From: Lytechinus pictus
Taxonomy: Eukaryota; Echinodermata; Echinoidea; Temnopleuroida; Toxopneustidae
Assembly (NCBI RefSeq): GCF_037042905.1
Contig: NC_087253.1
Span: 10,893,001 to 10,957,000, forward strand
Length of the DNA stretch: 64,000 bases
Reading direction: 5' to 3'
Shown here: positions 53,095 through 64,000 of the stretch, in pieces
How the letters are laid out: each line of letters opens with the position of its first letter
Numbering within the stretch: the first letter of the stretch is position 1
Notes under the pieces: model-generated
What the model saw: only the letters and a program-made list of their open reading frames with translations
What the model was told of the DNA's origin: nothing
Database searches by the model: none
Translations under genes and position numbers: made by a program

Positions 53095-54513
53095 CATGGG
53101 TGCCCCTTACCTCGAGCGAAGTTCGTGCAGGCTCCACTCCACTTCACTACCGCTACACTACGCTTCACCTACCCGAACTTCGAGACCATGAACTCGATCG
53201 GATATTCCGAGTGACAAAAGGTGGGATTTTATTAGGAGAAAATACAAAATTCATGCAACATCACGATCTTTAAAAACAAGTACAACTAATATTCTTACTT
53301 TACACAAAGTTTCACTTTTTTTCCATGCTTCTATCAGTCTCAAAATTGATGATTTAGAGCCAACATGAAGTTCCTCACACGTATCGCATGCGCGCGAGGG
53401 TCCGAGCTCGGACCAGACCCGGTACCTCCCGCATGCGATGTTTTGAAGTCGGCAGCGCATTAATATTTATACGTGTGAGGAACTTCATGTTGGCTCTAAA
53501 TCATCAATTTTGAGACTGATAGAAGCATGGAAAAAAAGTGAAACTTTGTGTAAAGTAAGAATATATCTGACTATATCTGATAAAAATACAGCAAAGTATC
53601 TTGGAGTTGAGCTGCAGAGGAACCTCAGCTAGAATCAACATATAAATGCTGTAACCAAAAAGGCCAACTCCACACGTGCCTTCCTCCAGAGAAATATCCG
53701 GCCATGTCCAAGAAAGGTCAAGGAACTGTGCTACAAAGCTCTCCTGCAACCAATCATGGAGTATGCCAGCATAATATGGGACCCTCACACGCAAGCAAAT
53801 ATAAAAAAGCTTGAAATGGTGCAGCGACGCTATGCACGCTTCGTCTGTAATGACCACCACAGAACAAGCAGTGTAGCAGCCATGCTGAACCAGCTCAAAT
53901 GGCCAACTTTACAAGAGCGTAGGGCACAGGCCAAGGTGGTGATGATCTACTGTATTACCAACTCACTCATTGACATCCCACCTACCTTCCTCACTCCATC
54001 CACATCCATGCATAGAGGTCATTCTCAGAAGATCTTTGTTCCCTTTGCCAGAACACTTGTCTACCAGAGGAGCTTCTTCCCAGATTCGATAAGACTTTGG
54101 AACTCCCTCCCCAACAGCACAGTTAATTGTACCTCTCTACACATCTTTAAACAAGAGGTACAAAAGACCCAGCTCCGTTAATAACGGTGGTTGTTTTTAC
54201 TTGCACGCTGTAAGCAATTTTTTATCGAATAATGTACATACACTTGCACGCTGCACTTCACCAGTACGACAATACACCAGACGGTGGACTGTACTGTTTC
54301 CAGAAGAAGAAGAAGAAGAATATTAGTTGCACTTGTTTTTGAAGATCGTGATGTTGCATGAATTTTGTATTTTCTCCCCATAAAATCCCACCTTTTGTCA
54401 CTCGGAATATCCGATCGAGTTCATGGTCTCGAAGTTCGGGTAGGTGAAGCGTAGTGTAGCGGTAGTGAAGTGGAGTGGAGCCTGCACGAACTTTGCTCGA
54501 GGTAGGGTGCCCC
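53095..54513. repeat. inverted repeat with ~200 bp arms around a LINE fragment
   Basis: CCTCGAGCGAAGTTCGTGCA at left and TGCACGAACTTTGCTCGAGG at right; the arms continue to about 53297 and 54324. A second palindrome (53284-53395 with 53461-53570) lies inside. Confidence 0.82.
53580..54330 (+). pseudogene. 5'-truncated LINE, RT C-terminal fragment
   Basis: The frame encodes KYLGVELQRNLS, a stop, then INAVTKKANSTRAFLQRNI, LLQPIMEYASIIWDPH and MVQRRYARFVCND, the C-terminal reverse transcriptase region of jockey/CR1-type LINEs. It ends PDSIRLWNSLPNSTVN, then a short 3' UTR and a (GAA)n tail at about 54303-54320. Confidence 0.85.
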
Positions 54514-54719
54514 TATTGGAGAGTCTCCCATAATATTGGCCGTGCGCCTCTACTGTCCCACCCAAGGGTTCATTACATGCCGCCGCGCACAGAAAATTCA
54601 AGCCATAGAAGTCGTGTGTTGTGGACCCAAGAAGTGAGATCCCAGCATGCGCGACCCACTAGTTAGAAATCCACTGCCAAACGCGGTTCGTGGTGCGAGC
54701 AAGGCCCTCGCTGCCATTG

Positions 54720-54860
54720 AGTACGCGTGGCGCGAGCGCCACGCGTAATTCAATTTGGAGATTTAGCGCCACGCGTAAATCACTTCATCGATGAAGCGCC
54801 ACGCCTAAAAAAATAGCGCCACGCCTAATTCCACGAGCGCCACGCCTGATTTGCTCGAAG
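54720..54860. repeat. clustered GCGCCACGC repeats
   Basis: AGCGCCACGCGTAA or AGCGCCACGCCTAA occurs five to six times at irregular spacing; one pair forms a hairpin (CGTGGCGCGAGCGCCACG). A further copy is at 59468. Confidence 0.85.
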
Positions 54861-54959
54861 CATTTTCTACCTCCATGCTTGAAGCAAGCGCCTGGATGAC
54901 CGCTGCCATGCACTCATGCCAGCGCGCTGCACTCCGCTTACCACGGCACTGACTGACTC

Positions 54960-57690
54960 CGGCGCACCACATCATATTCACCGCCCTGACAGTGTAGGCA
55001 TGGCGGTTGTGGTGAGCGTGTTTACGTTATTTGCCTGCATGGCGAGCTGATACAGCCATAGAGCTACACATTTTCGCTCCATATACCATTTATAACAGAG
55101 GTACATGTACACACACAATGACTGAGAAAGAATGTAATGCTGTGAATTCAGTATCCTCTTAGTCTGTGCATGATCGAGTATTTCAAAATTAATTTTTGAT
55201 GATTGTTTTGACTGACTTAATTGATAAAGATTTATTTCCATCAAATGTTATATGTATAAGGTCCCTAATTTCCAACCTACCTTTTTTCATCTTTGTCAAG
55301 TTTCACTACAGGATGTTTGTGTGTTTTTTCTTAATCATATTTATGGGCCAATAGATTGGCGCGGTTCCAAAATTTTAAGGGGGTGGTTAATTGTGTCCCC
55401 TAAATTAGACGACCCCTCCCCTAAAAAAAAAATAATTTAAAAAATGCCACCACTCATGAAGGAATTTCCCCCCCCCCCAGAAAAATGACAAGCAAATAAA
55501 AAAAAGGTCATCAATTCCAAACTTATATTGGGTACATGTATGCACATGTACACCCCACCACTGGATCCGCGCCTGTCTGTTATAATAGACCTGATAACTT
55601 TTTTTTTTTTTTTTTTTTTTAATAATGACTTAATTAAATTGATTAAAATTTGTCATGTCGCTAATCTTTAATTTTTCTTTCTTTGATGGTACCCGTGACG
55701 GTAATGAATTATCTGAACGCTCACAAAATAGAAAACGCCAACTTGATTTATACATGCAGTTGGCTTTTACAGGGTAGTACACAGGTCACGTATATCATTT
55801 CTTCCAAATTTTTTTTTTTTTTTTGTAATACAAAGAAAGTCGATGTTTGATTAGTGTATAGCGGTAAATGGTATTCGATGGTTGAATGTTATTTGAGCTG
55901 ATTTATGAATGTGTAATATTTGGGTTGAGGTGAGGTTTTGGTATATATTTTTACCTGCACGAATTGTCAAATCAATCTTGAAACCGAAAGATATGCCTTT
56001 GTTTACAATTATTGGAGTGAAAAAGTTTCGAGTGTTTGATAATTGTGATTTTTTTCAAGCAAAGGTAAAAGTTATACAAATATCCTTCATTTATAAGTGT
56101 TTGACCGAAAATACAATGTATTAAATATTAAAGTTGAAAAGGTTTTTACCAAAGTTAGGCAATAGAAATAATAGGTCATGAATGCCACTATTTTTTATGT
56201 TCTTACCATTATATTTCATGTCTCACAGTTACGCCAAAACGGGCCAACATTGAATAAATTCCAAAATACATCATCATTAATGCTCTAGAAAACCTCGATA
56301 TCTAAGCAATATTCCTTCAAAGTCAAATAAGCTTTGTCTCGCCTTTTGCGTATTTGCTCTGATATTTTCCCCGTTTTCCCCCACACACCTCCCAACTCAA
56401 TTATTGCACACAGAATGAAAACCCCAAGTATCAGATTTCTGATGACCATGTGCTTCTCGATCAAGATTGCGCAATTTGTACTTTTCCGTAAACAAAAGTT
56501 AAGGGATGGGAGGAGGGTTCAAAGTCCGTGAAAGGGGCTAGTCTACGTTTTCAGTCGGTTCTAAAATGCCAAACTGCCTAGCCAAATGCATATTCTCCAG
56601 TAAAATATATTTAAAATAAGGAATAGTTGGATTAAAAACTAACAACGATTGCATCAAATATGACTGGAAAATGTCCATAATTGAATTTGAACCACGGCTG
56701 GTACTTTTATTACTAACACAGCAATCATATCGTGCTATTATTGATTTCTTGCCAATAAGGCAAGCCTCCAATTTAAGACTAGCAAACAAACTTCTTCTTT
56801 ATCATTATTCTCGGTCCAAAAGAATGATGAAAGCTGGAACGTAATTTTCTCAATATGGAAGAGATAAACAAGGGGATAACTCTGAAATAAAGTATACATT
56901 ATACAAGGATATAAAAAAAATATATATATAGCATGTGAATTGAAAACAGATTTAAAGAAATAGATAAAAATTGGCAAACTATCTCATGCTTAATATATGA
57001 TTCAATTTGCTATAAAGAAAAGATGGAATGGAGGAGAGACCACTCAGACCAGCATGGAGAATGTCTGCATTGTGTTCTGATTCAAGGAAAGTCAGATGAT
57101 GCAGAAAGGAGGGACATATGGAGTTGGAAAGCAATACAATATATTTTTTTGGGTGGGGGGGGGCGTGTAATCATCTACCAATTCAGCAGATCAAGTTGAC
57201 CAAACTGCCCACACAATCCACACACAAAAATACAACACACTGACTTCAGAGTGTAACAATCACAAATTTTGCTCAACACATCTACTTGTTCTATGGGTTC
57301 TATATAGCGTATCATCTTATTTGGAAGGACTACATAATAACTGGATCATTTACACAGCGCAAACATGTGGCGTCACTCACTGGTCAGAAGGATTTTTAAA
57401 AAAGTTTTACGACCCTCGTAACTCACTTGCCACATCGAGCCTGGTGATCCACTTGTTAAGATAACTTGATCCACTGTAAATAAAATGTAACCTACGATAC
57501 TCCTGGGGGACAAGCTGTCCTTATCTGACCTATACTCAAAACACTGAGGATAATCATTTGTATACGAGAGCCAAACAAATCAGAGAAGAAATGGAGATCA
57601 TAACAAAATGTATATAAAACTAATTCTAAGCCATTAATACACGAAAACAATTCTAAAATATTCCCAATCGATCGTTGATTAATTTGAGAT
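54960..57690. other. unassigned AT-rich interval
   Basis: Poly-T and poly-A runs (55600, 55810) and short ORFs without recognisable domains. I see no gene. Confidence 0.5.
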
Positions 57691-59370
57691 GTTTGTGACA
57701 TCTGTTCAAGAACGGGATTCCATAACGAAAGGTATAAAAAATAAATATTTTTACTTGTTAGCACTTCAAAACAATTTCAAAATGTTCCTGATTTTCCGTT
57801 TAGTAATCCGAGATATTCAGGACTTCTTATTTTTATTCTGTTTTAGTTTCCTTTCCGCCGTTCCTTTTGGAGGACGGGAGTTCATAACGGAAGGTATATA
57901 AAATATATTTTTACTTGTTAGCACCTCAGAACAATTTTAAAACGTTCCTGGTTGTCCGTTTAGTAATCTGAGATATTTACAACTTCAATTCTGTTTTTTT
58001 TTTCTTTCTGCCATTGTCTGAATAATACGTCATTTATATATCTTTTTGGAGAACGGGATTTCATAACGAAAGGTATATAAAATATATTTTTACTTGTTAG
58101 CACCTCAAATCAATTTTAAAACGTTCCTGGTTGTCCGTTTAGTAATCTGAGATATTCAGGACTTCTTATTTTTATTCTGTTTTAGTTTCCTTTCCGCCGT
58201 TCCTTTTGGAGGACGGGAGTTCGTAACGGAAGGTATATAAAATATATTTTTACTTGTTAGCACCTCAAATCAATTTTAAAACATTCCTGGTTGTCCGTTT
58301 AGTAATCTGAGATATTTACGACTTCTATTCTGTTTTATTTTACTTTCCGCCATTGTCTGAATAATATGTCATTTATATTTCTTTTTCGAGAACAGGATTT
58401 CATAACGAAAGGTATATAAAATATATTTTTACTTGTTAGCACCTCAAATCAATTTTAAAACGTTCCTGGTTGTCCGTTTAGTAATCTGAGATATTTACGA
58501 CTTCTATTCTGTTTTATTTTCCTTTTCACCATTGTCTAAATAATATGTCATTTATATATCTTTTTGGAGAACGGGATTTCACAACGAAAGGAATATAAAA
58601 TATATTTTTACTTGTTAGCACCTCAGAACAATTTTAAAACGTTCCTGGTTGTCCGTTTAGTGATCTGAGATATTTACAACTTCTATTCTGTTTTTTTTTT
58701 CTTTCTGCCATTGTCTGAATAATACGTCATTTATATATCTTTTTGGAGAACGGGATTTCATAACGAAAGGTAGGCCTATATAAAATATATTTTTACTTGT
58801 TAGCACCTCAGAACAATTTTGAAACGTTCCTGGTTGTCTGTTTAGTAATCTGAGATATTTACGACTTATATTCTGTTTTATTTTCCTTCCCGCCATTGTC
58901 TAAATAAACTGTCATAAATATATTTCTTTTTGGAGAACGGGATTTCATAACGAAAGGCATATAAAATATATTTTTACTTGTTAGCACCCTAAATCAATTT
59001 TAAAACGTTCCTGATTGTCCGTTTAGTAATCTGAGATATTTAGGACTTCTTATTTCTATTTTGTTTTATTTTCCTTTCTGCCGTTCTTTTTGCCTTTTTG
59101 GAGGACGGGAGTTCATAACGGAAGGTATATAAAATATATTTTTACTTGTTAGCACCTCAGAACAATTTTAAAACGTTCCTGGTTGTCCGTTTAGTAATCT
59201 GAGATATTTACAACTTCTATTCTGTTTTTTTTTCTTTCTGCCATTGTCTGAATAATACGTCATTTATATATCTTTTTGGAGAACGGGATTTCATAACGAA
59301 AGGTATATAAAATATATTTTTACTTGTTAGCACCTCAAAACAATTTAAAAATGTTTCCGATCGTCCATTT
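57690..59370. repeat. ~160-186 bp satellite, about ten monomers
   Basis: TTTTTACTTGTTAGCACCTC recurs at about 57750, 57911, 58090, 58250, 58429, 58609, 58795, 58975, 59147 and 59322. Monomers come in a ~160-bp form with GGAGGACGGGAGTTC and a ~180-bp form with TGTCTGAATAATACGTC. Each has GGTATATAAAATATAT. Confidence 0.93.
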
Positions 59371-59639
59371 AAGCAGCGCGCACGCGCACGCATGTATCGT
59401 GAGCGCACGTAATTCGCGGCGCTATATTTGGGTGTTGGAAAATATTAGGCCTATCAATTTTGAAAAATGCGCCACGCGTAATTCCTTACATTGCGAGAGC
59501 CCTGGGTGCGAGGTTAGTATACAAATACATAGACAGCTGGCAGCCGTCTGTTTCGAGGAGTTTTTTAACTTTTTTTTATTTTTTTATTTCTCCTCGTACA
59601 CAGACGGCTCGCTAGCGTGCAGCCACCATTAGGGGACTT

Positions 59640-61490
59640 GCAATGCAAAATCCCCCCGTCGGGGCTCTTCAATTTTTGTCTTTAATGAATAAAAATTTTG
59701 AAAATTAACGCGACCAAAATGCAAATTAATATTCCCTCTTGGCATTAATTGCCAAAAAACTGAGAAAAATCAAGTTAAAAGGAAAAAAAACAGTGACTTA
59801 CCTCGGCTGTCGCGCAAATTCACTTCCCCGTTTTATCCGATCTTAAGTACATAAACATATGGCCATTGAGTCCCCTGTACAGATCGCGCTAGAACTTCGG
59901 TCTCTGTATTTGGTGAGTGAAGCCAACGGAGTTCAGCTGAACAACCAACATAACAGAGACCGAAGCTTTTGGTCTAACAAATACAATACTATAAATACTA
60001 ACCTCGCAATACGTGTGAGTGCTACTGCTGTCCAGGATTTTCCAAAGTGGGGGCATTCAATACAAAATAAGACCCAGTATACTAGACCCCCCCCCCCCCC
60101 CCTCGTAGAGTAGATGACTTTTTCTCCCCAGACGCCTCCAGGCTAGCTGGGAGGTCGGGACCCATGTACGACGCCGCTCGCCGGCCAGCGCCCCTCACGA
60201 CCACGGGCTGCCGCGGCGCAGAGGCGCGCCCCAGCCCAGGCCCACTGCACGTTCTCATTTTTACACAACTGCACTCGACTCGGCATCCTCGGAGAAGTCT
60301 GACTCTTAACTTGCAAACGATAAACGCCTCACGGCCTCAGAATAAATGAAAGGAAGCTAAAAAAAATCTACTTACATCTTAAAACAGGGCTAACAACAAT
60401 AGAAGCTGCGGATGCTTTGCTCTAATTTTAACAACTCCGCTGCGTATCATCACCAGACACCCGGCGTTGTGCATGTGTTGTCTTGAATTTCTTTTTACAC
60501 GCCACCATACAGTAGAGGTGAGCTCGAGGAGAAAAAAAAGGGACAAAAATGAAGAAAAAAAAAAGAGGAACAAAGGGCTGCTCCGAAACGGCCCTGCCCA
60601 CCCCCCCCCCCCAAAAAAAAGGAGAGGGAGATTCAAATAGGAATGATACCGGGAAGTGATTCTCCCTGTAATACCAATAAAAATAATATTTCTGCTCACA
60701 ATTCAAGCTTCATTATTATTTGAGGTCTTTTTCTAGCAAAAAATACATCATCCTGTTCATTATTCATATTTTTAAAGTGCTTAAAGGGCAAGTCTGTATC
60801 AACAAAGAGGAGTTTTGAATGAAAACATACATATCAAATAAAGGCAGGGTTGAAACCTTCAATAAAATCCATCAACATAGGTAGTGCAGTTGCCCCCCCC
60901 CCAAAAAAAAAAAAAAAATCACACCAAGCGTGCAAGTAATTTTAATTTAGAGAATGGAACAGCGCCCAATGACAAATTTGGTCGCTTCACTCTCTCGCTC
61001 TCGAGTTCCATCAAAAATTTTGCTTGCTCCCATCCCTCGCCCCCTGAAAATTTTTTTGCACATGGCCATGTCAAAATCAGATGTAAAATAAAAAGATTAA
61101 AAGACAATCTAAATATTCGCTTAATTTCAGGAAACGTATGCCTGTTTTAGCATTTAACTGTTTTTTGATAAATGCGCTCAATTTTAAAAGGTCGTAATTT
61201 ACATTCGAATTTAACGAAATATTAAGAGTTATGCTTGTTTGATTTTTCAGTTTTTATTCATGTTTTGTTGGGGAGGACTTGCCCATTAAAGTGGGCTTAA
61301 AATAACAAATATGACTCTTATGCCAAGTAAATAAAAGACCGTAAATAGACTACATGTAGATGTTATATAGCAGCAATAGCTTAGCTTTAATTTCATCTCA
61401 ATCATGATTTTTTTCTCTCTCATTAAAGAGAATCAAATGAATGACAATACTCAGTATGGATTCATACAGTACTAAACATATCATATTAAA
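59640..61490. other. unassigned interval with GC-rich patch and homopolymers
   Basis: GC-rich segment at about 60130-60260 (CGCCGCTCGCCGGCCAGCGC), poly-C runs at 60088, 60600 and 60893, and a palindromic pair TTCGGTCTCTGT / ACAGAGACCGAA at 59897-59966. No supported gene. Confidence 0.5.
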
Positions 61491-61496
61491 CAATTT

Positions 61497-62049
61497 GGCC
61501 CATATTCTAAAGTCCGATTTAACTTAGCCCATGGTCTAACTCTGTGTTAAAATTATGGATAGCCAAAAATATTAAAATTGCATTTAGATTACATGTTTCT
61601 TGTCTTGACTTGGCTCTTTCCTCATTATTTTCAATGATGAAGAGAACTATTTCAGTAATTATTCCCAGTCAGCTATGAATGATCAGGGCCCCCTCTCACA
61701 AAGGGTTAAGATTGATCCAATCAATTGTAACTATGGAAATCCATCAGTGTCATACTTTTTCCTACGAAAAATTTGCACAATGTCATCTGTAAACAAAGAG
61801 AAGTGCTGTGAATTTTCAAGAAAACAATGAATGCATGAATATACATCATAGCTAAAAAATATTTTGAACAAACATGCATAATAGATGTTGAATTTGCTGG
61901 CAGTCCATAGTTAACTCTTTGTAAGACGGGGCCCTGAGCTGGCAAATTAAACTTGTACCATTATAGATTCCTATTACAATAGGTTATCCATAGTTTAACC
62001 ACAAGTTAGACCGTAGTCTTAATTTTAACCCGAGTTCAGAATATGGGCC
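61497..62049. mobile_element. MITE with GGCCCATATTCTAAA ends, host of a nested MITE
   Basis: GGCCCATATTCTAAAGTCC at left, TTCAGAATATGGGCC at right, with AACTTAGCCCATGGTCTAAC-type subterminal pairing. Interrupted by 61686-61934. Confidence 0.83.
61686..61934. mobile_element. MITE family B copy 3, inverted and nested
   Basis: Same family in reverse orientation, inserted inside the 61497-62049 element. Confidence 0.88.
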
Positions 62050-63650
62050 TTTATCTCCAAAATAGCTTTACAGACATATAATACAAACAAATCTCTTTCC
62101 AGACATCCACACCTATAAGCACTGGTAGTCTGCACAACCAAGGGCGTCTGCACAAAGGATTATCTTTTGTGTTTGGGGGAACACAACAATAGAGGCGCCC
62201 GCCCCCCCCCCCCCCCCCCATGAACAAAGTCTTGACAGTCTTGAGTCTCGATGCAACAACACACTCTCTAAAACAATCTTTTAAATATCACCTTTATAAC
62301 AAAAATTACTCAATTCCAATCATTTACAATCTCAGATATTATTTTTTTTTTCACAAGCATGCTCAAAAACTGTGATTTTGAACATAATTTTTGTGAAGCC
62401 CTCTATTGGTGGAAAGTAAAACATATAGTCCATAATTACTTTTTTATTAGAAAAACAATCATTAAAAAATTCAATTTAGTATGAAAAACAATTGTCTGTA
62501 GGTCCAGTAGACACTGGCTGCCTGAAGGTATTTATCCACTAGATCATAAGAAAATAAGCATAAACAAATATCTAGACTTTTCCATTCTTATTCACCACAT
62601 ACGTTTAACTGAGGACAATGATGTTATATCATAACCTTGTACATGAGGGAACTCCAAGCTGTTAATTCAATGATGTAGGGCAGAACAGTTTTGTAAATTG
62701 TGATGGGTATTATATGCAGATTTTCATCACAAAACAATTTGTAAAACCTATGATCGTGATGATAAAGGACCTATATATACTAGTATCCCATCAGAGAAAT
62801 GCCCAAGAATTTATTGAATATCATCTAAAAATTTTAATTTAAAAAAGCATTGATAAATTGAATGTAATTTTACAGAAGCTACATGTATATGTTTAGCACT
62901 AGCCATACACATAGGTTCATTGAAAAAAAAATGCAGTTTATCATAGATATGAAACAAAAAATGCAGTTTATCATAGATATGAAACAAAAAATGCAGTTTA
63001 TCATAAATATGAAACAATCGTATGTATTTGAAATCATTAAAAAAAATTGTTGACCATTCCTTGTATTCTTGTGCATGAACAAAACAAACAAAAAACTTGT
63101 ACGTATAAACCATTAGATTTAGATGGTAAGCACTTGATTAAAATCACAAATTAAAATGGCAAGATAAAATACACGTACCAAGACAAATAACAAAAGAAAC
63201 ATTATAATATTTCATTATAAATTTTGAGAATTTAAATTGAAATTGAATTTTAAATTTTACCTCAGAAAATAATTCATAAAGTTTGACATATTCTGTAGGC
63301 ATACAGGCAAAACTAGTCACTCTTGGGTTTCCCAATATCCAAGATAAAGAGACTACGATAAAAATGTACCAAATTTGCTATCAGCCAATCAGATTGAATG
63401 ATTACAGTACTTAGCTTTTAACTGTTATTGTAAATTTGTTATAACAAGTTTTATGAAATGGGCACCTGAACTATTGGACAATATTCAAACATAGTCTGAC
63501 ATGTTAACAAGATACTACTGGACCATACCACACACCACTATTCGTTCATATGCTCATTTTGGGCATAATCATATTCTACTAACACACAAGTAAGAATTTT
63601 AATAAATTATCAATTCCCCCTTCTACAAAAAAAAATTTGAATAACCTGGG
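62050..63650. other. unassigned AT-rich interval
   Basis: Poly-C run at about 62200 and a 30-bp repeat at 62931-63017. No credible gene. Confidence 0.5.
62931..63017. repeat. 30-bp tandem repeat, three copies
   Basis: ATGCAGTTTATCATAGATAT plus GAAACAAAAA repeated three times. Confidence 0.9.
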
Positions 63651-63655
63651 GGGGG

Positions 63656-63871
63656 GGGTGTTTCACAAAGATTTAAGTGTGACTTAGATTCACACATAAA
63701 TGCCTAGTTGTGTTCACTAGAAAGGCATGACCGCATTGGTCAGATCATGCCAAGGAGGACACGCACTACTGCATATTAATCAGGAAGATTGCGTGTTGCA
63801 TATCATATATGCGTCGGCATCTAAGTGCGGCTCTACATGTAAGTCAAACTTAAATCTTTGTAAAACACCCC
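63656..63871. mobile_element. 216-bp MITE
   Basis: GGGTGTTTCACAAAGATTTA at left, TAAATCTTTGTAAAACACCC at right, with imperfect inner pairing. Confidence 0.82.
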
Positions 63872-64000
63872 TAGGTTACTGTTTTCTTTGATTTTCAATG
63901 GCTTTTTTTGTAAATCAAATGCATGTATTTTGGCCTGAAAATTTGCATTTTCTGTGAAATTCTACCTGAATTCCTTGAAATATTTCCATTTCCCAAAACA

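Larger units (their letters stand above)
51686..54557. mobile_element. possible 2.9 kb TIR element containing inverted repeats and a LINE
   Basis: CAGTAGAGGCGCACGGCCAA at left is mirrored at 54525-54555 by TTGGCCGTGCGCCTCTACTG, both next to GGAGACTCTCC-type repeats. No target duplication was found. Confidence 0.55.
54559..60022. mobile_element. possible 5.5 kb composite element sharing ends with 49981-50942
   Basis: Left CACCCA...CATGCCGCC and right CTCGCAATACGTGTGAGTGC match the ends of the 962-bp element. The interior holds GCGCCACGC repeats and a satellite. Target duplication not established. Confidence 0.4.

Noticed and set aside
57689-59632. Several ORFs over the satellite
   Set aside because: They follow the satellite period; frames break in most monomers.
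60379-60706. Phe-rich minus-strand ORFs of 92-106 codons
   Set aside because: Low-complexity A/G-rich DNA, no homology I recognise and no splice context.

Overview
The window looks like nuclear DNA of a marine invertebrate deuterostome, most probably an echinoderm such as a sea urchin (inference). It is AT-rich, has a split gene with short exons and GT-AG introns, and is crowded with foldback elements, tRNA-derived SINEs, LINE tails and a Ty3/gypsy retroelement. It also has an intronless B-box/propeller gene of a kind that is expanded in sea urchins and molluscs. No species was verified.

Minus strand, 28660 down to about 1200: most of a SETDB1 orthologue (histone H3 lysine-9 methyltransferase). 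I chained 22 coding exons by reading frame and splice sites, with consistent phase throughout, giving about 1175 codons. In order they encode an N-terminal helical region, an acidic region with SUMO-interacting-like motifs, a Ser/Thr/Pro-rich linker, Tudor repeats, a Lys-rich linker, the MBD, pre-SET, the first half of the SET domain and the start of the acidic insert that splits SET. The second half of SET and post-SET must lie left of base 1. Many introns contain tandem, partly decayed copies of the adjoining exon-intron junction. The MBD array contains two extra copies that still look able to splice in frame.

30207-38980, same strand as SETDB1 and about 1.5 kb upstream of its start codon: a young, apparently intact Ty3/gypsy-type LTR retrotransposon. 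It has near-identical LTRs, a tRNA-Leu-like primer site, gag, pol (protease, RT, RNase H, integrase) and a purine tract. A third 308-residue ORF in the env position carries two C2H2 zinc fingers, directly preceded by a splice acceptor. Two tandem-repeat arrays fill its leader. The 5' LTR lacks its terminal 5 bases and the target-site duplication is missing.

41713-43368, plus strand: a single-exon 551-residue B-box, coiled-coil, beta-propeller protein (TRIM-like without RING).

The rest is repeat landscape. It includes a 2.3 kb hAT-like element with an 8-bp target duplication and another MITE nested inside, a piggyBac-like TTAA element, Tc1/mariner-like foldbacks, a 2.65 kb foldback with arms of nearly 1 kb, a three-copy MITE family, LINE and SINE fragments, and a roughly 160-186 bp satellite at 57.7-59.4 kb. 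An interspersed repeat carries nuclear-receptor-like direct repeats. Regions 14.25-16.3, 55-57.6 and 62-63.6 kb show little I can name.
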